From Neopestalotiopsis rosae (taxonomy: Eukaryota; Ascomycota; Sordariomycetes; Amphisphaeriales; Sporocadaceae): a stretch of 64,000 nucleotides of DNA. A model generated the notes under the pieces. The model saw nothing but the letters and a program-made list of their open reading frames with translations, was not told the origin of the DNA and did not search any database. The first letter of the stretch is position 1; each line of letters starts with the position of its first letter. A program made the position numbers and the translations under genes. This document shows positions 11,255 through 22,773 of this stretch, piece by piece. The stretch covers positions 2,108,001-2,172,000 of the forward strand of contig JALGAS010000003.1 in the NCBI GenBank assembly GCA_023078685.1, written 5' to 3'.

Positions 11255-12499
11255 TCAAGCTCGCTCAATGATAGATACATCGCTGGGATTGACCAGATAC
11301 ACATACCAATCCGTGCACAACTCCCAAGGCCAACAACCCTGCGGCGAACCCCCAATCGCACAGGTCGAGACCAGCTCCCAGGTGAGCGCCACAATAGTGG
11401 CGATGCACTCGCTGCTACCGGCGGCCTGGGGACTGCCGCGATCAAACAGCGTGTTGTAGTCTCCGTCCTGGTAGACAATCTTGCCCTGCAGCGGCGAGCC
11501 GGGGGTGGCGTAGATGATGTCGCCCCGCTCGTTCAAAGTGAACAGGGCGCTGTTAGGGCCTAGGGGTTGCCGGGTTCGCACCCCGACATACGGATTTCCG
11601 CTGGGGAGGGTGGCTTCGTCCAGCGGGTTGTCGTAAAAGAGGGACAGCTCGTGTTCCTGTGTGGCGTCGCGAATCACAAAAGTCGGGCGGGGAAGGCTGG
11701 CGCTGGTCGGAGAAGCGGCATCGACCACCGGAAACGCCTGCCAGGGAGCGTAGTAGAGGGGCTGCCGGTCGGGGATAAACGTGCTGTCTATGAAGCCGTT
11801 TGGACACTTGCAGCTCAGGTGGGAGGTGGGCGGGTTGATGAGGCACTGGCAGGCCGTGAAGATGATGCCGAGGTCGCCGCCATTGGGGTCGATGAACATG
11901 TAGTCCACGTCGCCGCGCGGGGTGGTCGCTCCGACCCAGCCGGTCTCCACGAAGCCCGGGCTCACGAACTCGAGGCGCTGTTGCTCGTCCAGGGTGTACA
12001 TGGTCAGGTTCCCTTCCGGTCCGGGGACCTCCTCATAGTACAGAATACCAGCATGGAGATCGTCAAGAATACTGATTTGGTATTGTTGTGTTGCATCTCG
12101 AATATAAAAGGTGGGTTGCACGGGAGGAGCAATAGTCGCACTTGTTGTTGTTACCGTGCTCGTCAGCGTGACCGAACTTGTCGAAGTAGTCGTTGGTTCT
12201 GTAAATGTGGTCGGAATGGTCAAGCTGGTCGAACTCGTCGAACTTGTCGAGGAAGTTGTTGATTCGGTGGGTATGGTCGGACTGGTCGAAGGCGTCTCTA
12301 GAGTAGGCAAGATGGACGTTATCTGGAGTATGGACGAGGTGCTCGTGGTGTCTACGATTGGCAATTCGCTGCTCGACACTGATGACAGTGGTGGCAATTC
12401 GAGGTGGTAGCCATAATTGTGATGGCCTTGCCCTCGGTGCTTCCTGGCAAAAGCTTGGCCAGGAATCAGCAGAACCAGGATCACAGGGGAACCAAACAT
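11255..12499 (-). CDS. secreted Ser/Thr-rich protein with two related domains
   Basis: Single exon, 414 aa; the first ATG is at 12499. A signal peptide (MFGSPVILVLLIPGQAFA) is followed by a His/Gly stretch and a Ser/Thr/Pro-rich linker of about 90 residues (TTSSTSSTSSTS-type repeats) that is probably O-glycosylated. Two copies of one domain follow. Copy 1 begins PTFYIRDATQQYQISI and contains YTLDEQQRLEFVSPG. Copy 2 begins PTFVIRDATQEHELSL and contains FTLNERGDIIYATPG. Between them is a Cys cluster (CQCLINPPTSHLSCKC). The C-terminus has four more Cys (CIATIV, CAIGG, CWPWELC), suggesting a disulfide-stabilised extracellular fold. I do not recognise a named enzyme family. The architecture resembles fungal cell-wall or secreted proteins with a mucin-like spacer. 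Function unknown; secretion is well supported. Confidence 0.75.
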   Translation of the reverse strand: MFGSPVILVLLIPGQAFARKHRGQGHHNYGYHLELPPLSSVSSSELPIVDTTSTSSILQITSILPTLETPSTSPTIPTESTTSSTSSTSSTSLTIPTTFTEPTTTSTSSVTLTSTVTTTSATIAPPVQPTFYIRDATQQYQISILDDLHAGILYYEEVPGPEGNLTMYTLDEQQRLEFVSPGFVETGWVGATTPRGDVDYMFIDPNGGDLGIIFTACQCLINPPTSHLSCKCPNGFIDSTFIPDRQPLYYAPWQAFPVVDAASPTSASLPRPTFVIRDATQEHELSLFYDNPLDEATLPSGNPYVGVRTRQPLGPNSALFTLNERGDIIYATPGSPLQGKIVYQDGDYNTLFDRGSPQAAGSSECIATIVALTWELVSTCAIGGSPQGCWPWELCTDWYVYLVNPSDVSIIERA

Positions 12500-12969
12500 G
12501 GTCACTCGAGATGTCTTGTCAAACGATCATAAGAATTATTGTGACAAGACCAGAAGTCGTTGACTTTTGTAATTACTCGCGCCGACAAGCACTTATAGAC
12601 TCTGGCACTGCGATCCTTCAGGGGTGTGTAAAGGGTCCAGAATGTTGATGAAACGATGAGGCGCAAGTGAAATTTGCGCTCCCGATATTATGTCATAGTT
12701 CTAGAATGTGTCTGACTGCATTGCCGGAATAGTTTGGTCGTCTCGGGGCAACTGGCCTCCTTTGACCGGCCCATTGGAACGAATTTCCACAACTGTGGAC
12801 GTACCGCCGGCACGCGGCCGGTTTCTTACTCTCGACGTCGGCACGGCAGAGGTTTTCCCGTTCCAGCGGATTGGGATCCTCGAATTCTCACGAGAAATGG
12901 TGATGGGATAAACTTTGACAGGTAATTACAAGGGTCTTTTTGTCTCTCCCCACGCATGCCGTGTCTTCA
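12500..12969. other. intergenic, upstream of the secreted-protein gene
   Basis: About 470 bases separating the secreted-protein start from the stop of the zinc-cluster factor. No gene-like frame or clear repeat seen. Confidence 0.5.
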
Positions 12970-14485
12970 CTATACTCCTTCATTAAACTTTCGTAATGAG
13001 AGCGGGCCGCCCGGCTGGCTGCTTCCACCACCACCACCCAGGGCGTTTTGCTCAGACTGGCCCATGCATGATTTCGGCCAGAGGATATGCTCCAGCTTGT
13101 CGGCAGGCAATGTAGACACAATATCGTTCATGACCGTCATTCCCCAGCCCTGGAGGTACCATGCGCTCGATTGCGCTTCGTGTAATATGGAGCAATAATA
13201 AGCCAATACCGTCAGTGCCATGGGCTGCCTTTCACCGAGCGCAGCGAAAAAGTCCTTGTTCATTGTTATGGGCCAAAGCATGACGATGCGCAATTCAGGG
13301 ACGGGTGCATCGTGTATGGATTCCTCAATGCCCTGTATGAAATTCGACATCTCGCGGTCGACGAGGGGTGTTATATCGTCGACCTCGTCGCCCCGAAGCT
13401 TGGAGCCGAGGTCACTCAGCTTTTTGCAGACGGCCTCGAGATAAAACATGGGCTTTGTGTTGTTGAAGTTTTTGAACAAGTCGGCAAAACTTCCATGGTG
13501 GATGTACTGCTCCCAGGTGCGCAGTACCACGTCCATTCCCCGGTTGAGGCCAAAGATGTCCAAGAGGTCCTGTAGCGACGGACGAGGAAGATCATCACTG
13601 CCATCGCTCAAGCAGAACGCAGCGAATGCGCCGATGATCATCAGTGATGAGGCGGCAAAGCAGGCATGGGCATTCTCGGGGGTGACATGTTGCATCAATT
13701 TCTTTCGCAGACCTTGCGCAGCTTCACTCTGATGATGTGAGGCGAGTATATGAAATTGTCGACGATTATTTGGGTGGCAATAGGCAAGGTGGAAAGCGGC
13801 AATGGCGAGAATCTGGTGCATCAGGGGCTCGTCGTTCAGGGCCAGCCGGACGAACTCTGTCTGCCAGATGTGGCCTACCTGCTCGCCTCTAGGGAGTGTA
13901 AAGCAAGCCACGGTGCTATAGTGGTGCATGAGCTCCAGATCCGTGACCCATGTCGAGCCTTCGGGGTTCTGCGACTCGCTAGGGACCAATCGCGAAAAGT
14001 ATGGGAAACAATCCGATGGCAGCATGGACGGCGACGATCCTAGCGGCGACGGAGCATTGAAAGTGGGTGTCGAAGCTGTCAAGGTTTCAAGGCCAGTAAA
14101 GGAAAGAAACGACGAAGACTGTACAGACTCAAAGCCCGTATCGGCGCTCCAGATTGTGTTGACTTCATCCTTTGGAACCACTCAGCTTCGCCTTTGGCAA
14201 CACTGTTGATACGACTCACCAGGTCCGAAGTCGAGGAAGGCTTCACCGAGGTAGCCTCTACACTGAGCGTGGTCGCCTCGGGCGAGGGGTCGACCAAGCT
14301 GCAGACTACACCATGTCGCGTACATGCCGAGCACGGCTTCTTCTCGTCACACTGTCATGGGCGTGAGTGACTGCTATTCACTTGATGCTGAAAATGTTTT
14401 CGGCAGTGCGATTTACCTTGACTCTGCGCTTCTTGCATCTCTGGCAGCCATTTCGTGACTTGGAGTAGCCTAGGCGTTGAACCAT
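12970..14485 (-). CDS. Zn2Cys6 fungal transcription factor (UPC2-like architecture)
   Basis: Exons 14485-14417, 14351-14220, 14169-12970; introns 65 and 50 nt, GT-AG; 466 aa. The zinc cluster is at the extreme N-terminus and is split by intron 1: CQRCKKRRVKCDEKKPCSAC, then RHGVVC, a full Cys6 pattern (C-x2-C-x6-C-x5-C-x2-C-x6-C). The second intron (14170-14219) must end at TTCCAAAG to enter the long frame. The body has the short, helical fungal-specific regulatory domain: ELMHHYSTVACFTLPR, LMHQILAIAAFHLAYCHP, SLMIIGAFAAF. The size and N-terminal cluster match the sterol-uptake-regulator (UPC2)-like group, which in filamentous fungi covers many functions beyond sterols. The C-terminus is Gly-rich (LGGGGGSSQPGG). 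It lies 1 kb from the P450 start on the same strand and is a candidate local regulator of the P450/MFS pair; that link is inference from position only. Confidence 0.85.
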
Positions 14486-15462
14486 CTTGAAGAAAAAGGG
14501 GTGTCTAGACTCTGAACCTGTATGATTGATTGAATGTGGGTTGCTTGAGGTGTTGGTATACTTCAGCAATAAAGCCCCGCAGAAGAATGTGGATTGACAA
14601 CTTCTTAAATCTTGTCTTGTATATTCTGCAAGACCAAGATATGAGCTGATCAGTTGAACTGGTATGTGCTCAATTAGCAGTGCCACCATCCAGGCGTTCA
14701 TGAATTGACTCTCCCACGGGTCCTCCGGCAGACACTTTTGGCTTAGGCGGCTTTAGTTCATGTCGGACCAGTTAGGCACCGGCAAAAGTTAATACAGTGA
14801 TTTCAACGGTCGACAGTCAGGAGATCCTGGCTCTTCATCTGGTCGAGACGAGGCTGACTTGCTGGGCACACGCAAAGGAAAACCTGCTGCGCCCATCAAT
14901 GACGAGACATCATCGGCACTCGTAGATTTCAGACCCTGGAAATGATTCCCGAACGATGAGTGCAGATTATCTGCGCGAACAGATCTGAGAGTGTGACGGG
15001 GTCCTGTGCTAAGGGGTCTTGGCAGGCAGGGCAGGAAACTTGTCTCTTCAGCCAATCATAACAGGATCCGAGGTGCATGAGATCGGCCTGCTTAGCGTAT
15101 GCCAAATGCCATTTACGCGTATTTTGTTTGGATCTGTAGAGAACCCGTGCGTATTATACAATATCCGCAACCCTGTCTTGCATATACGCGGATTCGGTAG
15201 TGTCGCGATCCAATTTCATAAAAGTAGAAGGCGTTCAAATAGGGACTTTTGATGGCCATGAATACAAGATCTGGTTGTGTGCACAAAAGATGTTTGCACT
15301 CAATCTTTCCGTTGCGTAGGTGATTAACATAGAACAATTTGTATGTCTAGAAAACGTTGAAATAACAAAACCGTGGGAAAAAAGATACAATACATGCTCC
15401 ATTCTATAGCGGGCGCGGGGTGACATAATTGACTTCAATCCAAATAATACAACTCGTTGCTT
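14486..15462. other. intergenic between zinc-cluster factor and P450
   Basis: Nearly 1 kb holding the factor's promoter and the P450 3' flank. No convincing gene; short open frames lack motifs. Confidence 0.5.
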
Positions 15463-17423
15463 CTAGCGGCGTTCCCGCATCATAATCTCCTTCTTAGCAT
15501 CAGGGATAGACTGTTTCGGTACTTGTTAGCGCTAAGGAACGTACAGCAAGGGCTCAATGTGCTTACCATGTGTGCAAACTCCATGTTCGGATACCGCTTA
15601 GTCTCTCCGTCGGGCAGCTTGAGGTCGTACTTCATGATGAACTGACCAAAGATCATCTTGATCTCGTTGGCGGCAAAGAAGCGACCGGGGCATGCGTGGC
15701 GACCGTAGCCAAAGTTCAAGCTGTTGGCGCTGACGCTGACGAATTGGTTGAGGGCTCCGCTCTCGTTGGACGTCTCCTTTGCGTGCTGGCGCATCTTGTG
15801 GAAGCGCAGCGGGTCGAACTCTTCGGGGTTGTGGAACACCTCGGGATCGGAGCTGATGGCGACGGCGGGGACTTCAATCGTTACGCCGGCGGGCACCACA
15901 CGGCCATCGGAGAGCGTAAAAGTTCGCAGGACCTTGCGCTGGAAAGATGCTATGGGCAATAATTGTCAGTTCGTGGGTTCATGTGAATCCGATAAAGCCA
16001 ATTTTACTTACCCATCGTTGCTGGGTATACGCGAAGAGTCTCCTTGAGGAAACTATCCAACTTGGTCATGGCCTGTAGCGCTTGGCTGGTGAAAACACCA
16101 TTGTGCTGAGCGAGAGCGTTTGCGATTTCCTCACGAAGCTCTGGCATAAACTCCGGCAATGCAGCCGCACTGTAGAAGCTGCAAACGATTGTCAGTGGAT
16201 GAAAATGAAAGAGCGGCAAAGCCTGGCAACCTACACATTTGTCGCTACCAAGACGGTCGTGTGAATTGCTGCGAAACTGATACCTAGTTGCACCTCGGCC
16301 AAATTCTGGCTGTGAACATCGGAGAATTTGGGCAGGTTTCGAATGAGCCATTGCAGCATGTCGTCCGGTCCGTCATCCTTGGAGTCTGAGGCCAGGAAGG
16401 CCTGCTTGCGCTTTTCAATCATCGGCGTGAGAAAGTTGTAGGCTTCCTGCTTCCTCTTCTCCAGCTTCTTGATCTCGGGAAGACGCGAGGCCAGAAATGG
16501 TCGCAACCACGGGCTCATCCGTACCACTGCTCGCTGGGCTGTCATGACCTCCATGGTGTAGTTGATGGCAGCGTCTAGGTATTCCTCGGCACGGCTGAGC
16601 TCTGGTCCGATGAACATTCGGCCGGAGACCATGGCTACGATGCGCAGAAGCTTGTGGTGAACGTTGATGGATGTCCAGTTCGGGCACTTGGGAAGGTTGA
16701 TGTCGAGACATTCGCCACATTCTTGAGCAATCAGTGGGTTTAGGCGAGCTACAATCCGAGTAATTAGCAATTGTATCGCTTCAGAATTTGGGGGACAAGA
16801 GTGTACTCACTGAGAGCAGGTGTAAGATCCGCTTTGATCGTGTGTGGGATAATGGGAACAGTCGACTGAATCTTGGTGTATTTGGCCTCGATTGTCTGTT
16901 GTCACTTATGTTAGTGCTGCGACCATGACAATGACTATTTCCAATAATCACCTCATTGACTGCCCCGTCCATGCTGACGGTGTGATCAGGCAGTTTCTTT
17001 AGCTCGGGCAAGTATTTTGGACTGAGGACTACCACTGTAGTGTCTATTATCGAAGCGTTAGCAACGACTTGGTCCAAAGATTGTCAGATGGTGTCCGTCT
17101 TACCTCGGGGAGTGGTGATTTGGAAGATTCCATCCTTGAACTAGAAGCACCGTCTGTTAGATCTTGTCGCAAAACCTCTTTTGGTATCATCGTAGACGCA
17201 CTTTGTGATATCCATCGTTGTATAGTTTCCGCGCCGAAGATATGTAGGCTTGCCTCCGCTTGTCGAGACTTCCGAGCTCGCTGCCAATGATGGGGATTTT
17301 GGAGATTTGGAGTGCATTGAGCACATGAGGGACGACGCCAGCGGCGACAAGTGCTAGTACGGCAACAAGCACGACTGGCCACTTGTCGACGAGGCGCTGG
17401 TAAGCAACTTGTGTAAAATCCAT
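15463..17423 (-). CDS. cytochrome P450 monooxygenase (ent-kaurene-oxidase-like fungal type)
   Basis: Eight exons: 17423-17202, 17140-17104, 17043-16952, 16895-16811, 16748-16235, 16178-16012, 15949-15567, 15510-15463; seven GT-AG introns of 56-62 nt; 515 aa, normal for a class II fungal P450. An N-terminal membrane anchor ([20 protein letters not shown]) is followed by [12 protein letters not shown]. The I-helix oxygen-binding segment is [13 protein letters not shown]; the K-helix ExxR is KETLRVYP; the PERF-like segment is FDPLRF; the haem loop is [19 protein letters not shown] with the Cys thiolate ligand. All catalytic landmarks are intact. The overall pattern (DGIFQITTP near the N-terminus, LTRLNPLI, the short MMRERR C-terminus) is that of the fungal group annotated as ent-kaurene-oxidase-like, which act on terpenoids, alkaloids and other metabolites. 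Substrate unknown. The MFS exporter gene ends 0.9 kb upstream on the same strand. Confidence 0.93.
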
Positions 17424-18345
17424 TTCGATAACTGGTTGTGGTGAGGGTTGTTGTGAGAAGGATGTTGGCCAAGAGGTTTATTGTTAGTCGCTATTGATGA
17501 TGCAGAGCCCTTATATTTGATATCAGCAGTACCAATTATAGGTTATTCTTTCGCGCCCAATTAGAAAAAAGAGAAAACAATGTCATGGTCCCGGCTCTAG
17601 CATATCACGAAGCGGTCCGAGACGGACTCCGTGTGGAAACTGACAGCGCAACGAATCAAGTCGCCAAGATATTCAATCAACGCCTCGTCACTCTTAGCGA
17701 GACCGCCTGGGCCATGACATCCCCCCAAGGGACGGGAACCTCGCTCTCGCGTTCGCTATGCCGGTCCCCCACAGCGCTAAAGAGCCTAAATCGCTACCTA
17801 AATGATCCCCACTGGATGCGACCGGTACACCCTGGTGAGTGTTATATCAGAACTCACCTCCCTAACTAGCCTCCAGCTCCGCCACACTGTCATTATTGTT
17901 CTTTGTTTATGATTTGCAAGTTCATCGTATCTGGATCTCGGCAACTTCAATTCAACAAGATATCGAGGGCTCAGGTTCGATCTATGCTACCGCGCAGAAC
18001 TGGCGTCGCTGCAGAAACGACTTGTAATACGTAAATTACCAGTCAAGGCACAATTTGCTCTCAAGGACATCAACTCCAACGGAAAATATTTAAATATGTA
18101 GTATTATTGACAGTATAATGGGCACATTTGATGTTCCTTGATGACGATTTTCTCTTTTCAATGTTAGTGCTGTCAGCTCCAGAATAGCTAAAGGCACCAC
18201 TGTTCAAACTGCAATCGGCTGAATTATAGAATATAGTACACAAACTTGTTTACTCTTGACATTTCAATCAAAACAAATTTCATTAAACATTGTCTAAATA
18301 CAGCTCTATAGTAATAGTTTTATGATATTAGGAATAATAAACCGC
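17424..18345. other. intergenic between P450 and MFS gene
   Basis: P450 promoter side plus MFS 3' flank. The second half (about 18050-18340) is AT-rich. No gene seen. Confidence 0.5.
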
Positions 18346-20075
18346 TTAGGGCTTATTGACGAATCCTGGATGTTGTCTGATGCGCGTGCCGTAAATCGCC
18401 ATGATCCATGTGGTGGGCGCAAGCACAAAGCAAATCAAGCCCAGTAGCGTGTTGCCCCAGCCCAGACCCAGAGCATCGTACATTTGCAGGCCGATAAGCG
18501 GCAAGACGGCGCCCAGAACGCTTCTGAAGACGGCATTGGCCGCCGTGACCGATGCCGCGTGCTCTTGGTACACCTCGACCAGGTAGGTCAGAATGCTCAT
18601 GAAGATGCCAATCAGGCCAAAGCCCATGATTCCTGTGCCAAAGATGGGGACGATCCAGTGGACGTGGTACTGTGCGCCCCAACCGTAGATCAACAGTCCG
18701 GACGAGAGCGTCAGAGCCGAGGGTACGGTAATCCAGAGACTCAGGCGAATCTCGGGTTGCGGCTGGTTGCCCTTGGCCTTCTCAGCTTCAATCAGGCGAT
18801 CCGACAGGAATCCGACCAGAAATTGTCCCAGAATGTTGCCGATACCTCCACCGAGGAACACCAAGCCTGCGCTACGGGCGCTGAAGCCATAGTACTCTTC
18901 AAAGACGAACGTGAACGTGGTGAAGAGAATGTACATGAGACCGTAAATGATGGCGACGTAGGTACTCAGGATCGTGACGAGCGGCGACGTGAAGAGGAGC
19001 TTCATGGGCCGGACGATGGATCGCGCAAACAACTTCTTTGGAGGCTCGGAGCTCTTGAGCTTGGATTGGTAGCCGGGATTGCCCATCTCCTTTCGCAGCT
19101 TGGCTGCCTTTCTTTCCAGGATCAGGGGAGCATAGGACTCCTTGAGGATGAAGACGGATGCCAGAGTAGTGACTCCGGACTGTTCGTAGCGTTAGTTTTT
19201 GACACAGTATTGAGAGGATTGGTTGATCTGATAAGAGACGTACGGCAATAGCAATCACCCAAAACACCCATCTCCAGCCCAAATCCTCGACGAGGAAACC
19301 GCCGCAAATGGGTCCAACCACCGGTCCCAGAATCGGTCCTCCCGTCCACAAGGCCATGGCTCGGCCCCTTCGATTCGCGGGCATCATGTCGACAATGCTG
19401 CCGCTGCCAATGGTCAAGACGGCCACGCCCGAGAAGCCCGCGAGGAACCGAAAGGCGATCAGCATGCCCATGTTCGTCGCTAGGGCGCAGGCAATGGTGA
19501 AGACGGTGAAAGTCGCATTGCAGACGTGGTACACCATGTTGCGCCCATAGACCTCGCTCAGGGGCGCGATGACAATCGGACCGAGCGCGAAGCCCAGGAT
19601 AAAGACGGAGACGACAAACGTCGCGAGTTGATTGTTGGTGATGTCGAATTCCTCGAGGACTTGTGGCACGCCCGGCGCAAGCATAGATGACGCCAGAGGA
19701 CTAGAAAGACGAGGTTTGATGTTTAGTAAAAACAGCTCTACTCTTGGCGTCGCGGGCAACTTGTTGCACCCTGTGGAAGGGTGCACTCGGCAAGACTTAC
19801 ACAAGCAGACTGAGAAACGACAAGATGCCAATCATGGACCATTTTCGCTTGTCGGTCCAGTTTAGGGGGTTTTCGGGGTCTTCGTTCTCTGGGTGTTCCC
19901 AATAGACGATCAGACCACCATCTTGATCGGTGGCTTCGGAGGGGACATCGTTGTTGTTGTTGTTGTTGTTGTTGTTGTCAGTCGTCCCCTTTTCGGGATC
20001 ATCTTGATTAATGGTAGTGGTGTTGAGTTCGGCGTCCGTGATCTTGTGTTCTTCAGAAGACATTGTAGAAGACAT
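18346..20075 (-). CDS. MFS transporter, DHA1-like multidrug/metabolite exporter
   Basis: Exons 20075-19801, 19700-19244, 19179-18346; introns 100 and 64 nt; 521 aa. The cytosolic N-terminus is acidic and carries an Asn homopolymer. TM1 begins at about residue 85 after ENPLNWTDKRKWSM, the typical entry of fungal DHA1 proteins. Motif A region: PLSEVYGRNMVY. The drug/H+ antiporter motif C is clear in TM5: GGPILGPVVGPICGG. The C half has EEYYGFSARSAGLVFLGGG, then further membrane segments to FVLAPTTWIMAIYG, so twelve TM segments are expected. The tail HPGFVNKP is short. Such proteins sit in the plasma membrane and export small molecules against protons. It lies upstream of the P450 and is divergent from the 7-TM gene at 21866. 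A start at 20063 is also possible. Confidence 0.92.
19950..19978. repeat. GTT trinucleotide run coding Asn tract
   Basis: Perfect GTT/AAC repeat of about nine units inside MFS exon 1, coding a run of Asn in the cytosolic N-terminus. It is likely length-polymorphic and probably tolerated because the segment is disordered. Confidence 0.9.
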
Positions 20076-21865
20076 TGTGACGGCAATTAAGAATGCAGAT
20101 CCTTGCACGTGCGTCACAATAGAAGTGTTTTGCTACTGTTTGCTTTGTTGGGCCATGGGGGACTGCCTTCTTTAACCAGATTCGTGTCGAACCCGGTGTG
20201 TACGACACTCAGGGTGGCATGCGCAAGTGGCAGCCAATCCTAGGGGGATCCGAACGGCGGAAATCTGGGCCCTACCGTGTTCCGGCCTTCATGGTGGTTT
20301 GGCCGAAATTGACACGGGCACAAAAAGGCTTGTTCAGCCTCCGAAGCAAGGGGGGTGGGCACTGGTTCGCCGCGAATGCGAGCTTTATGAAAGATGGTTA
20401 CGGCATCGGAACGGAACGAAATCAGAATTATGAAAAAGCCTGCCGACTGCGCAACGGCATCGTACCGGAACGAAGCACGATCTTCAAGGGGGTGAGAGAG
20501 AGGCTTAGAGGGAGAGGCTCGACCCCCCGATTTGCGTGTATCCTAGATGTCAACAGGCCATCGGTGCCCCACAGACTGGGAGAGAACACTAAATGGAAGT
20601 CGACCATGAGTCTAAGAATAGTGTTCGGGAGTAGCCAGTCCGCAAAAGTTCTAGAATTCTGGCAATCTCAACGTCTCAACGACCCTCGAACCCTGAATGA
20701 GCCTTTTACTTACAGTATGATTGGGCGCAGCTTTAGAGTTTGCAGGCCATGTCAAGGTCGAGTCGAGTGGAAACGGTGGGGGATATGATAGCTTCGGTTC
20801 CCTTTGTGATTGGCTCGCTTTCGGTTGACACGGACTATACTCTAGCGGGCCATGTGGTTAGGGACATTCCAGGGCTCTTTAGCCTGGTTCAACCGTCATT
20901 CCACTTTATATCCTTTCCCATACGTGCTCTGTGTCTGTGTAGTACTTGTGTGTATAGATCCTTGTTCCACTGCCACTCAATATCACGACCCATTGCGGGA
21001 TGCTACACGTCGCACACTGCAGATCTCCCATCCATACTGAGCGAGCTTCATAGGGTGCAATAAGGCTGGCCAATCGCACCCTAGCACACACCTGCGCCAG
21101 CAACATCGGCGAACATGTTTCTCTCGATACTCCTAGAGGGCATCCACCTGCTCGCCGGCAGTTGACCCTGTCAAGCTAATCTTGGCTCTTTATGCCCACA
21201 TTTTCGAGTATTCTCCCAAATACCGGATCTACATCCGTTGAGTTGTTTTTGGCTCGATGTCATGGATAGCGACTAATAGCCTTGGGTGATGCTATGGCGC
21301 AATGCCATCGACTCACTACCCGAAACGCTACGCTAATTTACCGGTCCTGCCACCATCTAGTACGAAACAGGGCTGAATAGAACTCATAAGTCCCAAATCT
21401 ATCTATGGAAACAGCTCATCTATGCATCTTGATTCCACCTCGATTATAGGGGATAGCGTGTATCGCTGCAGGTTTTTGCGGGAAGTGTCAGTCGGCAGTC
21501 GGCTTGGCTCCATGGACCTTTACACTGCCGTCATGATGCTGGTCTGTATCTGCAACACATCCTCCTTCACATCAGGCAGACATTTAGCAACTCGCTGCGC
21601 ATCTCGCATTGTACCACCGCCAAACGCAAATATCGTGGCTTAGATGCTGTAGGGTGCGCTCTATACTTGATATAATTTGACCTCATTCCTCTACGCTATT
21701 CAGACTATTTTGATTACTCACAACAATCATCTAGTTCAATCCGATTATATAACATCAATATCTTCGACATATCTTGTCTTGCTGAGAAGCATTCAGTACA
21801 GCATCAACTCTACCTTCCATCGACTTACACGGAGTAACATCATCACACCACACCAAACCGTGACC
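20076..21865. promoter_or_regulatory. divergent promoter region, MFS (-) and 7-TM gene (+)
   Basis: 1.8 kb between two head-to-head starts. A plus-strand frame at 20198-20788 is open for 196 codons but has no motif, repetitive basic composition and no start context, and I do not call it a gene. A TATA-like ATATAATTTG lies at about 21669, 200 bases before the 7-TM start. Confidence 0.45.
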
Positions 21866-22773
21866 ATGTCGGAAGCAGCTGCAAACCTACCGCCGCCGTC
21901 GCTGTACGTTGTCAATCTCGCGATTGCCGACCTGGTCATTTATGCAGTCCTATTCTTTCCCACGTGCTACATTACCTGGATGCACGGGAAGAACGGAATG
22001 GTGTGCTGGCCGATTTTCCTATCATATTTCGGACTTCGGTTCGCGTCCGATGCGTACCTCATTGCGCACAAGGCGGACCCACTGCTGCCGAACACCGTGG
22101 CCATCATGACCAATGCCGGCAGTCTGGCCTGTCTGTCATTGACCATTATTGGACTACTCTATGAAGTGTATGCAACCCTACCTTTTAACCTATGTCCCCA
22201 TGCAGCTCAAGACTAACATCTTCTTATAGTAACATCACGCTCCCCTATCCCCGCCGCTGGACCGAAAAGATCATCCTGGGCGTCACCCACCTGTGCAACA
22301 CGGCCGGCATCGCCCTGGCCACGTACGGCGGCTCCCCAAGCGCCACGGGCGAGGGCGGCGTGGCCTCGCAGCTGCTCAACCGCATCGGCAACTGCCTCAT
22401 GCTGGCCGTCATGACCACCATGTGCTGGTGGATCTGGCCGACCTGGAGGCGGACCTCGGCCCTGCACCGCAAGCACCCTCTCTTCAAACCGTCCCGGACC
22501 CTCATCATCGCCACGGCCGTCGCCATCCCGTTCCAGTGCCTGCGCCTCATCTACAACACCACCTACGCCTTTGACCACCTCGCTATTCTGGATCCCATTA
22601 CTGGTACTTTTGCCGTGCGCCTTATTCTGCAGTTCATCCCCCAGATTGGCGTCGCCGTCGCCGCCGTCGTCGGCGGCTGGTTCGGCATGCCTCCCAAGGA
22701 CGTCAGCAACCCGGGCGAGGAGATGGGCTGCCTCGAGCAAATTCCGAGCTCGAGTGACCGAGCTCTAGTCTAG
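21866..22773 (+). CDS. seven-TM fungal membrane protein of unknown function
   Basis: Exons 21866-22167 and 22230-22773; one 62-nt intron (GTATGC..TATAG); 281 aa. Hydrophobic segments are evenly spaced: VVNLAIADLVIYAVLFFPTC, WPIFLSYFGLRFASDAYL, AGSLACLSLTIIGLLYEV, EKIILGVTHLCNTAGIALAT, MLAVMTTMCWWIWPTW, LIIATAVAIPFQCLRLIY and FVPQ-like LQFIPQIGVAVAAVVGGWF. The short N-terminus is outside and the hydrophilic C-terminus is cytosolic. This topology is shared by several fungal families of unknown function (RTA1-like and DUF7702-like). The NxTY motif in TM6 (YNTTYAF) and the final FGMP are typical of the latter, but I cannot confirm it. Exon 2 is clearly GC-richer than exon 1. It is transcribed away from the MFS gene. 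Confidence 0.82.

Noticed and set aside
11567..12262. 231-codon plus-strand open frame opposite the secreted two-repeat protein
   Set aside because: Antisense shadow; the minus frame has the signal peptide and internal repeats.
18484..19251. 255-codon plus-strand open frame opposite the MFS gene
   Set aside because: Antisense shadow of MFS exon 3; crosses the intron and has no domain pattern.
20198..20788. 196-codon plus-strand open frame between MFS and 7-TM genes
   Set aside because: No recognisable domain, no signal or TM, irregular basic composition and no good start; most likely chance, though a young orphan gene cannot be excluded.
22213..22740. 175-codon minus-strand frame opposite the 7-TM gene
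   Set aside because: Shadow caused by GC-rich exon 2; Gly/Asp/Val-rich without motifs.
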